A stretch of DNA of 64,000 bases from Artocarpus heterophyllus (lineage: Eukaryota; Streptophyta; Magnoliopsida; Rosales; Moraceae): NCBI GenBank assembly GCA_025403435.1, contig CM046327.1, positions 13,570,218-13,634,217 of the forward strand. Reading direction: 5' to 3'. Every line of letters starts with the position of its first letter. Within the stretch, counting starts at the first letter, position 1. The position numbers and the translations under genes were made by a program. Below, piece after piece: positions 12,901 through 24,158 of the stretch. A model generated the notes under the pieces. It ran no database searches, was not told the DNA's origin, and worked only from the letters and a program-made list of their open reading frames with translations.

Positions 12901-13795
12901 TAAAGGTTGAAGGAAAGGATATAGGTCGGTTTGTATGGGGGAGGAGAGAGAGTGGGGTGTTGTCATAATATGACAGCTTGATGAATGTTTTAAACGGACA
13001 AAGACACAAACAGAACCTGGTGGGGTCGGAGAGAAAGGCATGGGACATTTTTGGGACTTTAGAATAGAGAAAGGAAAAAAGTATGGTTTTTACGTTTTTT
13101 TTGGTGTAAAAAAAAGTATGGCTTTGCTGTTTACACATTTTAATTATATGCTTAGTGCACGTATGTGTATGATTAACGGGTTTTTTTCTTCTTTTTTTTT
13201 CCTCATGATTATTTACACAAATCTTGCTGTTTAATTATACTACTGTTTCTATCTATTATTACTTTGGAGCCATCATGAAATTAGCAATTAAAGCAAAATG
13301 TTTATCACTAGTCTCTCCTTTTTGGTATGTCTTTGAGGCCAACTAGACGAGAAAGGCGCACTAAAAAGAGGCACACGTGTTGCATGTTCTTACATATAAC
13401 GTGAACATTGTTGTTATTATTGTTATTGTAACGTATAACAAAAACATTATTAATTTGATGTGGACCAAGAGACACAATAATTGTTGATGAGTTCATCCTG
13501 AGTGGTGCTACAGCCAAATCTCTGTCCGTAATATCTCCATTAAATTCTGTTGATGATTGTGTTGCAAATTGGACGTTCCTCCATTAAATTTTGATAATGC
13601 TTATTGCCTTTCTTTTTCTTTTTTTTACCTATATATATTTACATATATATATTTGTTCACAGGAGCTCCTTTATGTGTGTGGGTGTTTTTCTTTAATGAA
13701 ATCTTAATTTAACTACAAAATAAAGAGACCATAAGAGATCATAATTAACTTGTATATCAAAGTGCTGATTTTTAATCAAATATTTAAATTCTGGT

Positions 13796-13944
13796 TTTTG
13801 GCCACAGGCTGAAGTAATCTATCAGATAACCATGAGTACTCCACCATATTATTTATCATTGTTTGGCAAATCCTAGTTTTGGCCCAGAGGAGAAGTAGTC
13901 TATTAGATAACCATGCATACTCCACCATATTATTTATCATTGTT
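13796..13944. repeat. 81-bp-period direct duplication
   Basis: A unit containing GATAACCATG, ACTCCACCATATTATTTATC and ATTGTT occurs twice, at about 13796-13863 and 13877-13944, offset by 81 bp with few substitutions. The sequence between the units is unrelated. It looks like a local tandem duplication in non-coding DNA. Confidence 0.75.
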
Positions 13945-13997
13945 CGTCTCTGCCGCTAGTCACTCGCGTAGTCTAATGCATACTACCATAATCTAAC

Positions 13998-14165
13998 GAA
14001 TACGCTGTTTGAGAGCATTGGTTAAAATCAATTGTTAGAACATAGTTTTAGTCAAAAATACTATAGCATATTAGAGCTTTACATTGTAGTATATTTTTTT
14101 CTTTGATACTGTAGTATATGAGAGTTTTAAACTATAACAAATAAAAGTTTTAGTGCTAACATTGC
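13998..14165. repeat. Dispersed repeat family Y copy, inverted orientation
   Basis: It contains ACTATAGCATATTAGAGCTT and ACTGTAGTATATGAGAGTTT, the reverse-oriented paired motif of family Y. The flanks are GAGAGCATTGGTTAAAA and TTTTAGTGCTAACATTGCC, which are partly inverted. Confidence 0.45.
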
Positions 14166-14280
14166 CAATCACCATATAAATTAACCAACGGAAACACCAA
14201 ACAAAAAAGATAAAGAAGTCAGATAATCAAATTAAATCATTGAATTATCAAATTGGCCAAAAATAACAAATAAATAATCC

Positions 14281-14440
14281 TGAGAAAATTACATGTTATG
14301 CTACACTTTTAAAAATTATATTTATTAATGCCATATTACAACTTAAATTACATGTTAAAGTTGTGATACATTTAAACATGTGTAACCTTTATAAAAAATA
14401 AGTTTTGAAAAACGACATCTGTAAAAATTCCCTAATAATG
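14281..14440 (-). repeat. Dispersed repeat family X, full-length copy (inverted)
   Basis: It begins TGAGAAAATTACATGTTATG and contains CTACACTTTTAAAAATTATA. Its reverse complement aligns with 8353-8524 and 39135-39271. It ends near GTAAAAATTCC. Confidence 0.6.
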
Positions 14441-15360
14441 TGCCACATTTAAAAGAGGAAGCAGCTTTATTCTTGAGATGGATAAGCATCAGTCATCTAC
14501 TAGGAAAACATTCCATAAACTCATTACCAGAATCATTTTAAAAAAAATACAAAAATAAGTTTAACTATCTCATCTTATTTGAGGCGATCTCGAATGGCTT
14601 AGCAGATGGCGAGGAGCAACATAGCCGGTGCGAACACGTTGGCTTCCCGAATTCACCATCATTGGACTTCTCAGGGATTTTGTAAATGCTTTTTAATAGG
14701 TTTTCATTGTTGTGATAAACTGAAACCGTCAAAACAACACACATTGGAAATGAAAAACCAAACCAAATCTTAAAAACACAACAAGATTGTTGATCTAGGG
14801 AGATTATAACCATAATAGCGGTTCTTTTTATATTTGCACTATCATTTGTATTAGCTCATTTACTTAGCTTTATTTGTTTTATATGTTATATGCTTTAATT
14901 GTTATTTTGTTATAGTTTTGTAAGAGGGCTATAAACACATTCCTTAGCTAATTGTAATGAGACTAAGATATTGAGTATTAAATACAAAACTCAAGTGTGA
15001 CATGAATAAACACAACTTTTAACAGTGTGGCATAACATGTGATTTTCTCTAAAAATATGCCTATTTTGCCTTAAGATTTGACCCTTCAAACTTTAAAAGA
15101 AACAAGAGTCTATCAACCACTAAGATAAACACTTATTTGTGCATTTTTTTGATTTTTAACTATATTTATTATGTTCACACACATATTACAAGTTCAAAAT
15201 ATAAACTTATATTAGTTACATATTGAAAAAGATAAGAATTTTATTTTTCCAATACTCTATACAATATTTGGAATTCTTACTTTATACTTAGTAGGTTCAT
15301 AATTCTATACTTATTATTTTTTTATTAAAACAAATTAAAAAAATTGAACTTTAAAATTAT
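14441..15360. other. Intergenic with a partial family X repeat
   Basis: No gene is seen. At 14995-15050 there is a half-copy of family X (CACAACTTTTAACAGTGTGG then CATAACATGTGATTTTCTC). The minus-strand frame at 14565-14813 has no recognisable domain. Confidence 0.4.
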
Positions 15361-15546
15361 AGGGTGGGCCCTATAGCCTAGAGCCAGCATGGCCCTTCAA
15401 GCATTAGGGCCTAGGCCAGGGCTAGATCTGAGGGTTTTCCCTTAGTCTTGGCATAAAAGATTGAACCTGGCATGACCTAGGTCCGTCATAGGCCTGAGGT
15501 CAAAAGGGTCAGGCTGACCCGTCATTACTTTTTTGACACCTCTAAT
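15361..15546. repeat. GC-rich repeat fragment ending TTTTGACACCTCT
   Basis: It stands out from the AT-rich surroundings through nested palindromic words (GGGCCTAGGCC, CATGACCTAGGTCCGTCATA, GGGTCAGGCTGACCC) and ends TTTTTTGACACCTCTAAT. That terminus recurs in many dispersed short plant repeats, so I read it as a degenerate transposon-derived fragment. The class is uncertain. Confidence 0.35.
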
Positions 15547-15552
15547 ATTTCA

Positions 15553-15755
15553 TTTTAAGGTTGTTGAGAGGTTTTCTGTAAGGTTTTACCTTGAAGTTCA
15601 AATAAGAAAGGCTCCTGATACTAGATAGCTCCTTCCAAGGAGGTTTGGCTAATTAATTTTTCGTTTTAAGGTTTTGGTTGAGAGGTTTTTGGTGAGGTTT
15701 TACCTTGTAATTCAAATAGGGAAGGCTCATTATACAAGCTCTTTCCGTTGCAAAC
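15553..15755. repeat. 111-bp-period direct duplication
   Basis: Two units share TTTTAAGG, TTGAGAGG, AGGTTTTACCTTG, TTCAAATA and AAGGCTC, the first from about 15553 and the second from about 15664. They have diverged by substitutions but keep order and spacing. No coding function is apparent. Confidence 0.65.
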
Positions 15756-17105
15756 AACTAGAGGAACATCAAAGTTGAAAACGATTCTTTCCGGGTTGTG
15801 GAATCCATTCCCATAGGGTTTGATCCTCCTGCTTAGACCTCTTTCCACTGTTTTATTGAATTTAAAGGGTGGAATAGAGAAATACGACTTCTAAAGTTAA
15901 ATTTCTAAGATGCCTCTTTTGTAGAATATTTAAGTTATTTCGCATTAGAATACAGATGAATGTCTAGAATGCAAAACTGCTATACAACTTAATTTACACC
16001 AAGTTTCAACTCTCTTGTGCATTTTGTTCAACTTGTTTTTGGTTGTGTCCCAAGAATTTGAAATAGATAGGCTCATTCTCTATGCTCCCAGACCTTGTCT
16101 TCCAAGTACATAGGGATTTTTGGGGGGAGGCACCCCCATCTATGGTTCCAAAGTCATTGCTGCTAAGTTTTGATTCCATGAAAAAAGAAAAAAAAAAAGC
16201 TAAGACGAAGGCTCAAAAAATGATTTCTATAATCAGCCTATTTCTTGGTGTTAAATTCATGGGGCTGTCATTATTGATTTCTGACTATTTTCTTAGCCAT
16301 TTGAAACATGTCTACAGAAATTTACAAAACATACATCAGTAAAAAAGGACTATAAGTAGAACTTATTGCTCATCCAAAGTCCAACATTTGGACATCATTA
16401 ATAAAGTCGAAGTATAATATTTTTGAACCTATGGCAGTCAACAGTACATCTTCGGAAATGCACAAGAACTTGTGCTAATGCAATCAGAAGAAGGCACATA
16501 AATCATATACCTTTCTTCGAAAATTGCGTATTTTAAAATCAGTGTTCTAGCTAAGAAAGTTCTTGTCAAGTTGCTCAATTAATTAAATCAGACGTTGCTC
16601 AAGAAAGCCTTTAAAATTTAGGGGAGCTGAGAATAAGGATTTAGAAGTGGTTCTACTAGGTCATCTATTGCAGTTATTATTACGCTTTTTCAAACGGTAA
16701 ATCACAAATGACGTATTGGAAATTAGAGGAAAGTTGTAATTCTGGGGCATCTTGAAAAAATTAAAGCATTTCCCTGAAAAAAAAAAAGGGAAAGAAAACG
16801 AAGCATTAAAAAAGTAGGAAAATTATATAATCTCTTAGAGATTCAATATAATGAGGGAATTAACAAATTCTGGAAGTCATCACAACAAGATCACCAAGAT
16901 GTCACTGTTCAATATTCTAGTAAGATAAATCATAAAAGTAGAAAAAACATGGTCAGCACAACCTCATTGAACAGGTTTTGAAACCCCACAAATCAAAAAA
17001 CTAGAACATCCAAATGTGAAACCAAAACACCATAAAAGGGCCCATTTGATTCAATTTATTAGCTCCAAAATAATGAAAGATCACCTTGTTCTTGTTCCAT
17101 CAGAA
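15756..17105. other. Intergenic, no gene seen
   Basis: The open frames at 15666-15848 (minus) and 16082-16342 (plus) lack recognisable domains and gene structure. The region holds A-rich runs and nothing else I can identify. Confidence 0.35.
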
Positions 17106-17318
17106 TTATCTGGTTCTTGTGTTTATTCGCAATGTTTCTAGAGAAGGCAGAGCCCAAAAGGAATCCTGCAGCTCAGTTGTTTTCAACACTGGGCCGTGTG
17201 TCGTTACCTTGAGATGCTTGACAGCAGGTAAGGGAGCGCCACGAGCCCTTACGACATGAAGAAAATAATTTCCATATGCGATATTCATATATAGTTTACG
17301 ATTGTATTTGTTATCCAT
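17106..17318 (-). pseudogene. Possible LRR-protein fragment
   Basis: A 70-codon minus-strand frame ends in a stretch with two leucine-rich-repeat-like units, LPAVKHLKVTTHG and LPSLETLRINTRT, separated by about 17 residues. This spacing and the LPxLxxLxI pattern occur in the LRR part of plant disease-resistance and F-box/LRR proteins. The N-terminal 25 codons are instead repeat-derived: that DNA (about 17248-17320) is a near-copy of 19946-20012. No NB-ARC, kinase or F-box domain and no intron-exon continuation were found. I would treat it as a short gene fragment caught in repeats, or a chance match. Confidence 0.25.
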
Positions 17319-17821
17319 ATTGCCTCACCTAGAAAGTTGTAGATCTCATCAAAATTGTAAAATTTTTGTGAAATAACTTTTCTGTCAATTCCGCACAGAT
17401 TTTGAATTAAATTTTATAAGGTTTATTCACAAAATCGTTAAACCGGTAAAAATGGAACAATGTCTTAAAAATGTTTTAATCTATCCAAGCGCCTTTTGAG
17501 AGTTTTATTCCATGTTAAAAACTACACGTTACAATACCAAACAGTTTTCCATTGGTGCCTAGGAAAAAATGTTAAGATTTTTGTGTTTCGAGCTAAAATC
17601 ATAAGAACTAGTAAAACTAGATTCATCACTACACAGAAAGATTGTTTGCGTTGTCAAGAAATCACAAGTTTAATCTCTAAGAGTTTAAAATTTTTTAAGA
17701 CACGTTGATGACAAAATCATCATTTTTACGAAATGGTCAAAACGGACCATGAGTTTACTGAATAAGCTCAAAATTTTAAAGCAAATGAGAAATCTTGACA
17801 TTCAAAGTCCAAAAGCCTAAT

Positions 17822-19764
17822 TGTTGAAAAAATAGTACGCAGCGAAATTTTAAAAATTTTAATACCAGAGTATTTTCTGAAACACAAGTTTGATACGCTA
17901 AATGTATAAATTAACCAGATCTTACTAACCTTATATGCTGAAGAGTTCCTGCAATAGATGAAGAGAAGGGCGTTCTAGAAAAGCCTCAACCAACTGGTCT
18001 TCTTTGTTATTCTCTATCCACGATAGGAGTGCGTGTGGGCGCACGTCGTACAACTCTTTCCCGGTAACTCTCATTCCAACCAATTGAGAAATACCCAAAA
18101 CTACCATTTGTGATTTGTGAACAATAGATCTTCAGGGGAGTTTCAGAGACTCACAGAATAGAGTGTTCACTCTTGGTCTTTCAACTGATTTAAATAACTT
18201 ATGAGTCTCACTCCTTATTTATAGGGGTCATCCCCTTGGTTGGTCCTTATCAGATAAGGCCTTAAAAATTTGAATCTAGATCAATATCTGATAAAATCGT
18301 ATAAAAACACGTGATCAGATTGTCGTTCGATCGACAGGCCAAACTGGCATATCGGCCTACCGAACTTACTCCATCGGTAGGCCAAACTCGAAGATCAGCC
18401 TACCGAGGTTACGATAAATGATCCTTATGTATCTTTTATTTTTCACTTGAGATTCTTTAGATAAAGCCTCGGCTTTAAATCAAATAACCCAATAGAAAAG
18501 TTATTTGATTAAAACAACACTATTTAGATAATCTCTAGAAAAATAAATATTCTCAATAATTTAACAAGTTTATCTTGAATTAATTTTTCACAAAATTAAT
18601 TCAACCGATAAATAGACATGAATTATCTGTTCCTATCGAATTTCAGCAAATCTAATAATTTAACATAAGTCACCAATTTATTAGAAAAGCACGTTGTATC
18701 ATTACAGGATTTATTGTGAGCTAGCAAAAGAGACCTGATGGACCTATATAGTTCAAGCTCCTGATCATTATGAAACCCAATATCTCATGTATATATTTCA
18801 TAATTATCAACTCTAATGCTACTCTACTAAAAGCTTAGAGTTGTACTTTTGAACTACATAGAATTGCAAAGCCCGAATAGCTAAGTCTCCATGACATATT
18901 ATAATGTATCATATCCCTATAGGATATCCATAATCAGCTTAAGGATAAATTCTATCTTATCTTCGTGATTATTTTTCTCTTACGTTCCATTATCTCACCA
19001 TCAAAAAACTTACCATCCAAGGACAGTATACCATTCAGTTACACCTACGTATCTAAATGGTTGAACACTCCAGTCTTCTAATTACAGGATGACGCATTTA
19101 AGAGAATATCATTGACTCCTAAAGAGGAGTTATGGATTCCGTATCTATGAATAACAAGTCTATGCCATCAAGAGTCATGTCTCTAATGTATCGGTATGCG
19201 TACTATCATTAAATATGGATGTCACCCTTTGGTACATCAAAAGACATAAGTCAAGACAATAAGCCTACTATTCATCTTAGGATTCAGATATAACACATAT
19301 GATTGTCTAAAATGAATTGGTTTGCCGAGACAAAATTATTAATCCAAATCAATTACACTTTATATCCCGATCTAATGCATCGTCACCTATGACAATGCAC
19401 CAATGTTTTTATTCGTTAAGTCCATCTCCAATGTCTAAGACAAACCATCTCCCGTTAGGGATATAAAAAATACAACAATCTTTGCATGAATAAAGCGTCC
19501 AACTTTATTCCCTCGATTACGGATCTTATAATTTAGACCGTCACCTTTAGAATCATGTCTTTTGCATAATCTGTCCATCATTTGCATGATTCTAACGGCT
19601 TAAACTGACAGTCTCAGACTTTTGTTTGCTTATCATACATCCAACAAATATGAATGTGAAGAGGATAACAATTTAGTATATAAATAATAAATAAATTTTT
19701 TATTGATAAAATATCTCCAAAAAATATATTATATTTTTACTTCTTAAGGCATGCATGTCTAACA
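17822..19764 (-). mobile_element. Solo LTR, family E, with perfect CTAAT target-site duplication
   Basis: Read on the minus strand, it starts TGTTAGACATGC (at 19764) and ends TTCGCTGCG...TTTTTTCAACA (at 17822), canonical TG...CA termini. CTAAT occurs immediately before it (17817-17821) and after it (19765-19769), a perfect 5-bp target-site duplication. Length is 1943 bp with no internal coding sequence, so it is a solo LTR left by LTR-LTR recombination. A TATA-like CCTATAAATAAGG lies on the minus strand at about 18212-18224, a plausible LTR promoter. A diverged copy in opposite orientation occupies 31637 to about 33420. The superfamily is not assigned from sequence; a copia-type LTR is possible. 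Confidence 0.85.
18352..18407. repeat. Cluster of TCGGTAGGCC / GGCCTACCGA inverted motifs
   Basis: Within the family E LTR, TCGGCCTACCGA (18352-18363), TCGGTAGGCCAA (18374-18385) and CAGCCTACCGAG (18396-18407) alternate in orientation. Neighbouring motifs could pair into 10-11 bp stems with 10-nt loops. It sits upstream of the putative LTR TATA box in the LTR's orientation. Confidence 0.6.
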
Positions 19765-20579
19765 CTAATATGAGATGTAAATTGGCCTTAGTATACCTAA
19801 ATCAAGTAGTATATAAATAGACTGATATTGTAGACTCAAATTAATAGTTGGGTGTTGCTTAAATAGAACGCAAAGTCGACCAACTAAGGAAAAAGGATTT
19901 AAGCAGAAATGTTAGCGTGAGGTTCAAGTAAGTTTCAAACCTCACCTATGACATGAAGAAAATAATTTCCATTTTTTTATGTATAGTTTACGATTGCTTT
20001 TGTTATGCATATTACTTTTGATACCAAGTCATGACATACCGTGTGATCATTAAGTTACATGACTATTAATCTAAGCCCCTGAGTTAAGAAAATCAAGATG
20101 AGATGATTAAGTGTCATACTAATCTCCACTCAGGTAAGGATTAAAAGTCTCCCGACTAATAAGGTGCATCAAGTTAAGATACGATGTCGGTATTCAATGA
20201 TCATGCGCACTCAATATGAACACTTAGGACTGTAGTTAAAAATAAGTCATGAATAATAATAAGATGTTGATAAGTAAGCATAATTGAAATCATGCATTGT
20301 ACTGCTGCTAGTAATCCTATATCGATATTTTGTGACAAATGTTTAGACTGCCTGAACGAAAGCTCATCTAGTTCCTCATGATGCAGGAAATCTTGCTGAG
20401 AGGCTAGTATAAAAACTTAATGAATTGGGTGTGGCAGTGAGACAAATGCGACGATTGCATTATGGATATTGCTATAGTTTAGATTCTAGTTTTTGAAAGA
20501 TTGTTTATTTTATGTAGTATGTTTGTCATGAATTTACAATTATACAGTCGTACAAGTAATAAAGTGTGTGCGAGTATGG

Positions 20580-21990
20580 ATGTCAATCCTTACAAGGATT
20601 ATGTTTAATTTGCATTAATTATTGAAATTAATTGGCTCTATGATTCTTTGGATGACCAAATAAAGAAACGAATAAAAGAAACTACTAAAAATGGCTAAAC
20701 AAATAAAATAAAGTAACAAAAACAAATAACTAAAAATACTAGAGCATCGACTTCACCATAATTAATCTGCATTGATTTTATTACTAAGTGAATCTCATGA
20801 TTAATTAGTCAAGAACCTCTTAATTAACCCAGCCACCTCTAGCGAGCATTAAATTGGATAATATGCTCAAAAAACCCACTACCAATATGTTATTTAGAAC
20901 CAAATAATTAGCATTCTTTAAGCTCAAGTTCTCCTAATAACTATAAAGGAAATATAAATTTCTCAATCTTATAGTCGCTTAGGTTGCATTTCCCATAATC
21001 TATATATAGAATTCCCCTCTTTCGAGTGTCAAACCCTACATACTTAAATAATCTAATCTATTGGCCAAATAAATTAGAAGCATTAAAAATAGGACAACAT
21101 AAATCAACCATGAAAATGCACTAGAAATAAATCAATACTTCATAATAAGGCAAAATCAAAGCTCTAAAAAAATTATTCCATAACTAAAATCAACCAAACT
21201 AACATCAAGGGTTTATCATTTACAAGTCACAAAAATAACAAGAAGAGAAAAGGAATGAAAAACCAATTTGGAGTTTGTCATGTTCTCCAAGCTCTCTATC
21301 CTCTTCTCCTCTCATGCTTCTTGATCTCCAAATGCGTCTCCCTTGATGACTTATTGAAAGTAAAACCTAATTCTAAACTAGAAACTAGAAACTAGAAACT
21401 AAAATCTTAAACTAGAACAAACTAAAATCTTAAACTAGAACAAAACAAAGAATTTTTTTTTTCTTTTTCTTCATGTTCTTCTTTGGAGTGAGCTCCAAAT
21501 CTTATTTGGAAGTTGTGCTTCTTCCTCCAAAAATGGAGGCTTTAGAGTTTTAAGTGGTTAGGCATCAATTAGCTTGCATTTGGGACCGTTGGGTCACCAC
21601 TGAGGGCCAAGATTAGCCCAAAAACACACAATTAGCAATAGGCACATGAGCAGTGCCCAAGGGTGCATAGAGAGCACCTTAGCGTGCATGATAGTGCAGC
21701 ATGTGGGACCCTCCTGATGTTGCATGCGCAGGCACGCCTATAGCCTACGCAGCCGCATGAGGGGGCCTATGGGGCCCTTGAGGCACACGGCCAGCATGCT
21801 ATACGTGCCCACGAGGCATGGTGACAACCGTTTCCTCCCAAATTTTGCATTTTAATTCCAATTTTGATGTCGTTTCTCCATTAAACCCCAATTTATTAAT
21901 TTCCTATAAAACAACACAAAAAAATCAAAATACACAAAAACTTAAGGATTTTCACAATATTTAAGCTTAAAAAATAATTGATTTGTGAGT
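20580..21990 (-). mobile_element. Probable decayed retroelement LTR/leader debris
   Basis: This AT-rich block resembles 34600-35560 in general organisation: A-rich leader, a run of short AATTAATTA/CCTAATAA words, then a pyrimidine-rich CTCTTCTCCTCT segment. No open reading frame survives. 21398-21443 is a perfect 23-bp tandem duplication preceded by three AAACTAGAA units. The assignment is by resemblance only and is weak. Confidence 0.3.
21371..21443. repeat. Short tandem repeats (AAACTAGAA units and 23-bp duplication)
   Basis: ACTAGAA-type units repeat from about 21376 to 21397. Two adjacent identical 23-bp units containing CTAAAATCTTAAACTAGAAC then follow at 21398-21420 and 21421-21443. 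Confidence 0.8.
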
Positions 21991-21999
21991 GAAATACTC

Positions 22000-23986
22000 A
22001 CTCATCAATGTTTCAGTCTAACAGTAAGCTAAAACTGCTTTTGCAAGATGTTCTAAGTAAGTGTTTCATAATTATAAGTAAACAAGCATTTTAAACATAT
22101 TCATGGTAATCACTAAGTAATATAAGTAAGTTAAAAAAGTAATACATATTTTTATAAGTAAGTAATATTAAGTTTAAGAAACTAGCACTAAGTAACAACG
22201 CGAACAGTCAAGTCATTATAGTATATACCAAAGAAACTATAGAAAATAGGGGGAAAAAACTATCAAGTCTTAAAGTAAATAGTCATTTTAAGCTTTTTTA
22301 AAAAAAAAAATTGACCCCGGTTTGTTAAATTAGAAAAATGATAACTTTTAGAAATAATTAATCAACAATGAAGTGACTTATGGCCTGTCACTAATTGACT
22401 TAGTTGTCTATTATTGATTGACTTGGTGGTCTACCATTAATGGACTGATATTAATTAGTGATTAACTAATGTCAATCAATAATTTACTGCAGTGACGTTC
22501 ATAAATTAATGATAGGTCGGTCTATCAATAATAGATTATCAATATATAATCAATCATTCATTATAAAACGTAGGAAAAGAGGTCATTTAATTAAAAAAAT
22601 AAAGTCCAATTAGGAATTAACAAGAGCAACTAAAACTTGGCCATCCACCTAATATGTTCAGACTCATTATATTAGTCACCTCTCAAAAAGTGGCATCAAA
22701 TCTTCTTTTCTCTTATACATGCCTCCCATAAAGGTTTTTAAGATTTCGCGTCATTCATGGTCATTAGATATAAAGGTGTATGCGGATCGGCTGGTTTGGT
22801 TACTAATCTCATTGGCTAACTGAACCAACGGTTTTGTTCTACAGATATTGAAAATCATAATCGACCAAACGGAAAGGGCAACTGAACTGATAACAACCCA
22901 AGAGTGGTCGGTTCGATTGTGGTTATGATCATCGATGTGAGACCAGTCACATCTATACTGTATTTGAACAAAAAATTGGGAAAACAATCCCCAACTAAAA
23001 CAAAAAAAATCACAGTTCACATAACTAATGTTTCTCAATTACAAATCAAGTATCAATAATCAAATACCTCGATCTCATAAGCATTTAAGATTATAGCCGA
23101 AAGTTGAAAAAAATAAAAATAAAAAACAAACAAACAAACAAAGTTGAGGCACTTAAATGTCAATGATATCTGAAATTTAAACGAGGAAGGTGGTCAAACG
23201 AAGATGATCTAAGAGTAATGGTAGAACGTCACTAGGGAGAAGACTGAAGGAGAGAAACAGGACAAAAGAGCACAAGAGAGAGTGAGCGGCTCCTGATGTG
23301 AGGGGGCTAGGGTTTTTAGGGGAGATAAAAGGCCTAAAGCCTATGACTTAATTTAACACAAAGACCTAAAGGTATAATAAAGGCCGTAAAGCAAGTGACA
23401 CCTTCTTCCTTCGGGTCAATTCAAGAAATCCCACATTTGTAGCATTGTTTTTTAATCTAACCCCTTATATGATAAAGTTTAAAACATGCTATTTTTAAAA
23501 AGTATAAAAACATAATTAATCACAAGTGTTCAGTTAGCGTTAGATAAACAAATGTTATTTAAAGATATTTTAACCTTTTTGATTATGAGTAATAATATGA
23601 ATCAAAGGAAGAAAAAGTAAGTAGTAAAATACAATAGTGATAATAAAGAAGGATATACCACCTAATTTATTCTGTTTCTTTACTCATTGAATCAACATTT
23701 GTGATATGCATTTTAGAATGAAAAAAACTAGGATACGAATCGGTTAGGTTAAACTAAACTACAAACCAAATCTATATGAGTCGGTTTAGTTTTTAAAGTG
23801 TACATGTCGATTTTTGATGGTTTGATCATTTTCAGTTGGTTTGTATTGGTTTTGGTTGGGTGGGATCAGTTTTGGGTCTGAATGAACATCCCTGATTTGT
23901 TGAGTGTGGTAACTGTAAATCCTTCCTGAAACTTAAATTGTGGGCAGTGGGCTGCACGATTAATTGTTTCTTGCATCCATATTTAA
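22000..23986. other. Intergenic with TCGGTTTGGTT-type repeat fragments
   Basis: No gene is supported. About 22770-22950 (GGATCGGCTGGTTTGGTT, GGTCGGTTCGATTGTGGTT) and 23735-23895 (AATCGGTTAGGTT, GGTTTTGGTTGGGTGGG, ending GAATGAACATCCC) are rich in CGGTT/GGTTT words. These resemble low-complexity segments of short dispersed plant repeats. Boundaries cannot be set. Confidence 0.35.
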
Positions 23987-24158
23987 GAGAAAATTATATG
24001 TTATGTCATATTTTTAAAAGTTGTATTTATTTATGCTCCATTTAGAAAAGTTGCTTCCATATTATTATTTATATTATATATTAAGTTGTGTCATAAATAA
24101 ACATGCGTTATAGTTATAAAAAGTAAATCTTAAAAGGGGATATTTATAAAAATTCTTT
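23987..24158 (-). repeat. Dispersed repeat family X, full-length copy (inverted)
   Basis: It starts GAGAAAATTATATGTTATG, has ATTTTTAAAAGTTGTATTTA after it, and ends TATTTATAAAAATTC. The organisation and length match 14281-14440, and the reverse complement matches 8353-8524. Confidence 0.55.

Larger units (their letters stand above)
17325..20575 (+). mobile_element. Decayed LTR related to the 42-52 kb element, split by a nested solo LTR
   Basis: Outside the nested element (17822-19764), blocks match the long LTRs at 41924-46693 and 47829-51776 in the same order. 17332-17350 (TTGTAGATCTCATC) matches TTGTAGAACTCATC near 44315. 17500-17620 (GTTTTATTCCATG, GATTTTTGTGTTTCGAGC) matches 44468-44570. 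19905-19960 (TTTCAAACCTCACCTATG) matches 45289-45308. 20350-20480 (CGAAAGCTCAT, GGACAAATGCGA-like blocks) matches 46230-46345. Identity is clearly lower than between the two LTRs at 42-52 kb, so this is an older or sister-family copy. The ends are not resolved. Confidence 0.6.
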
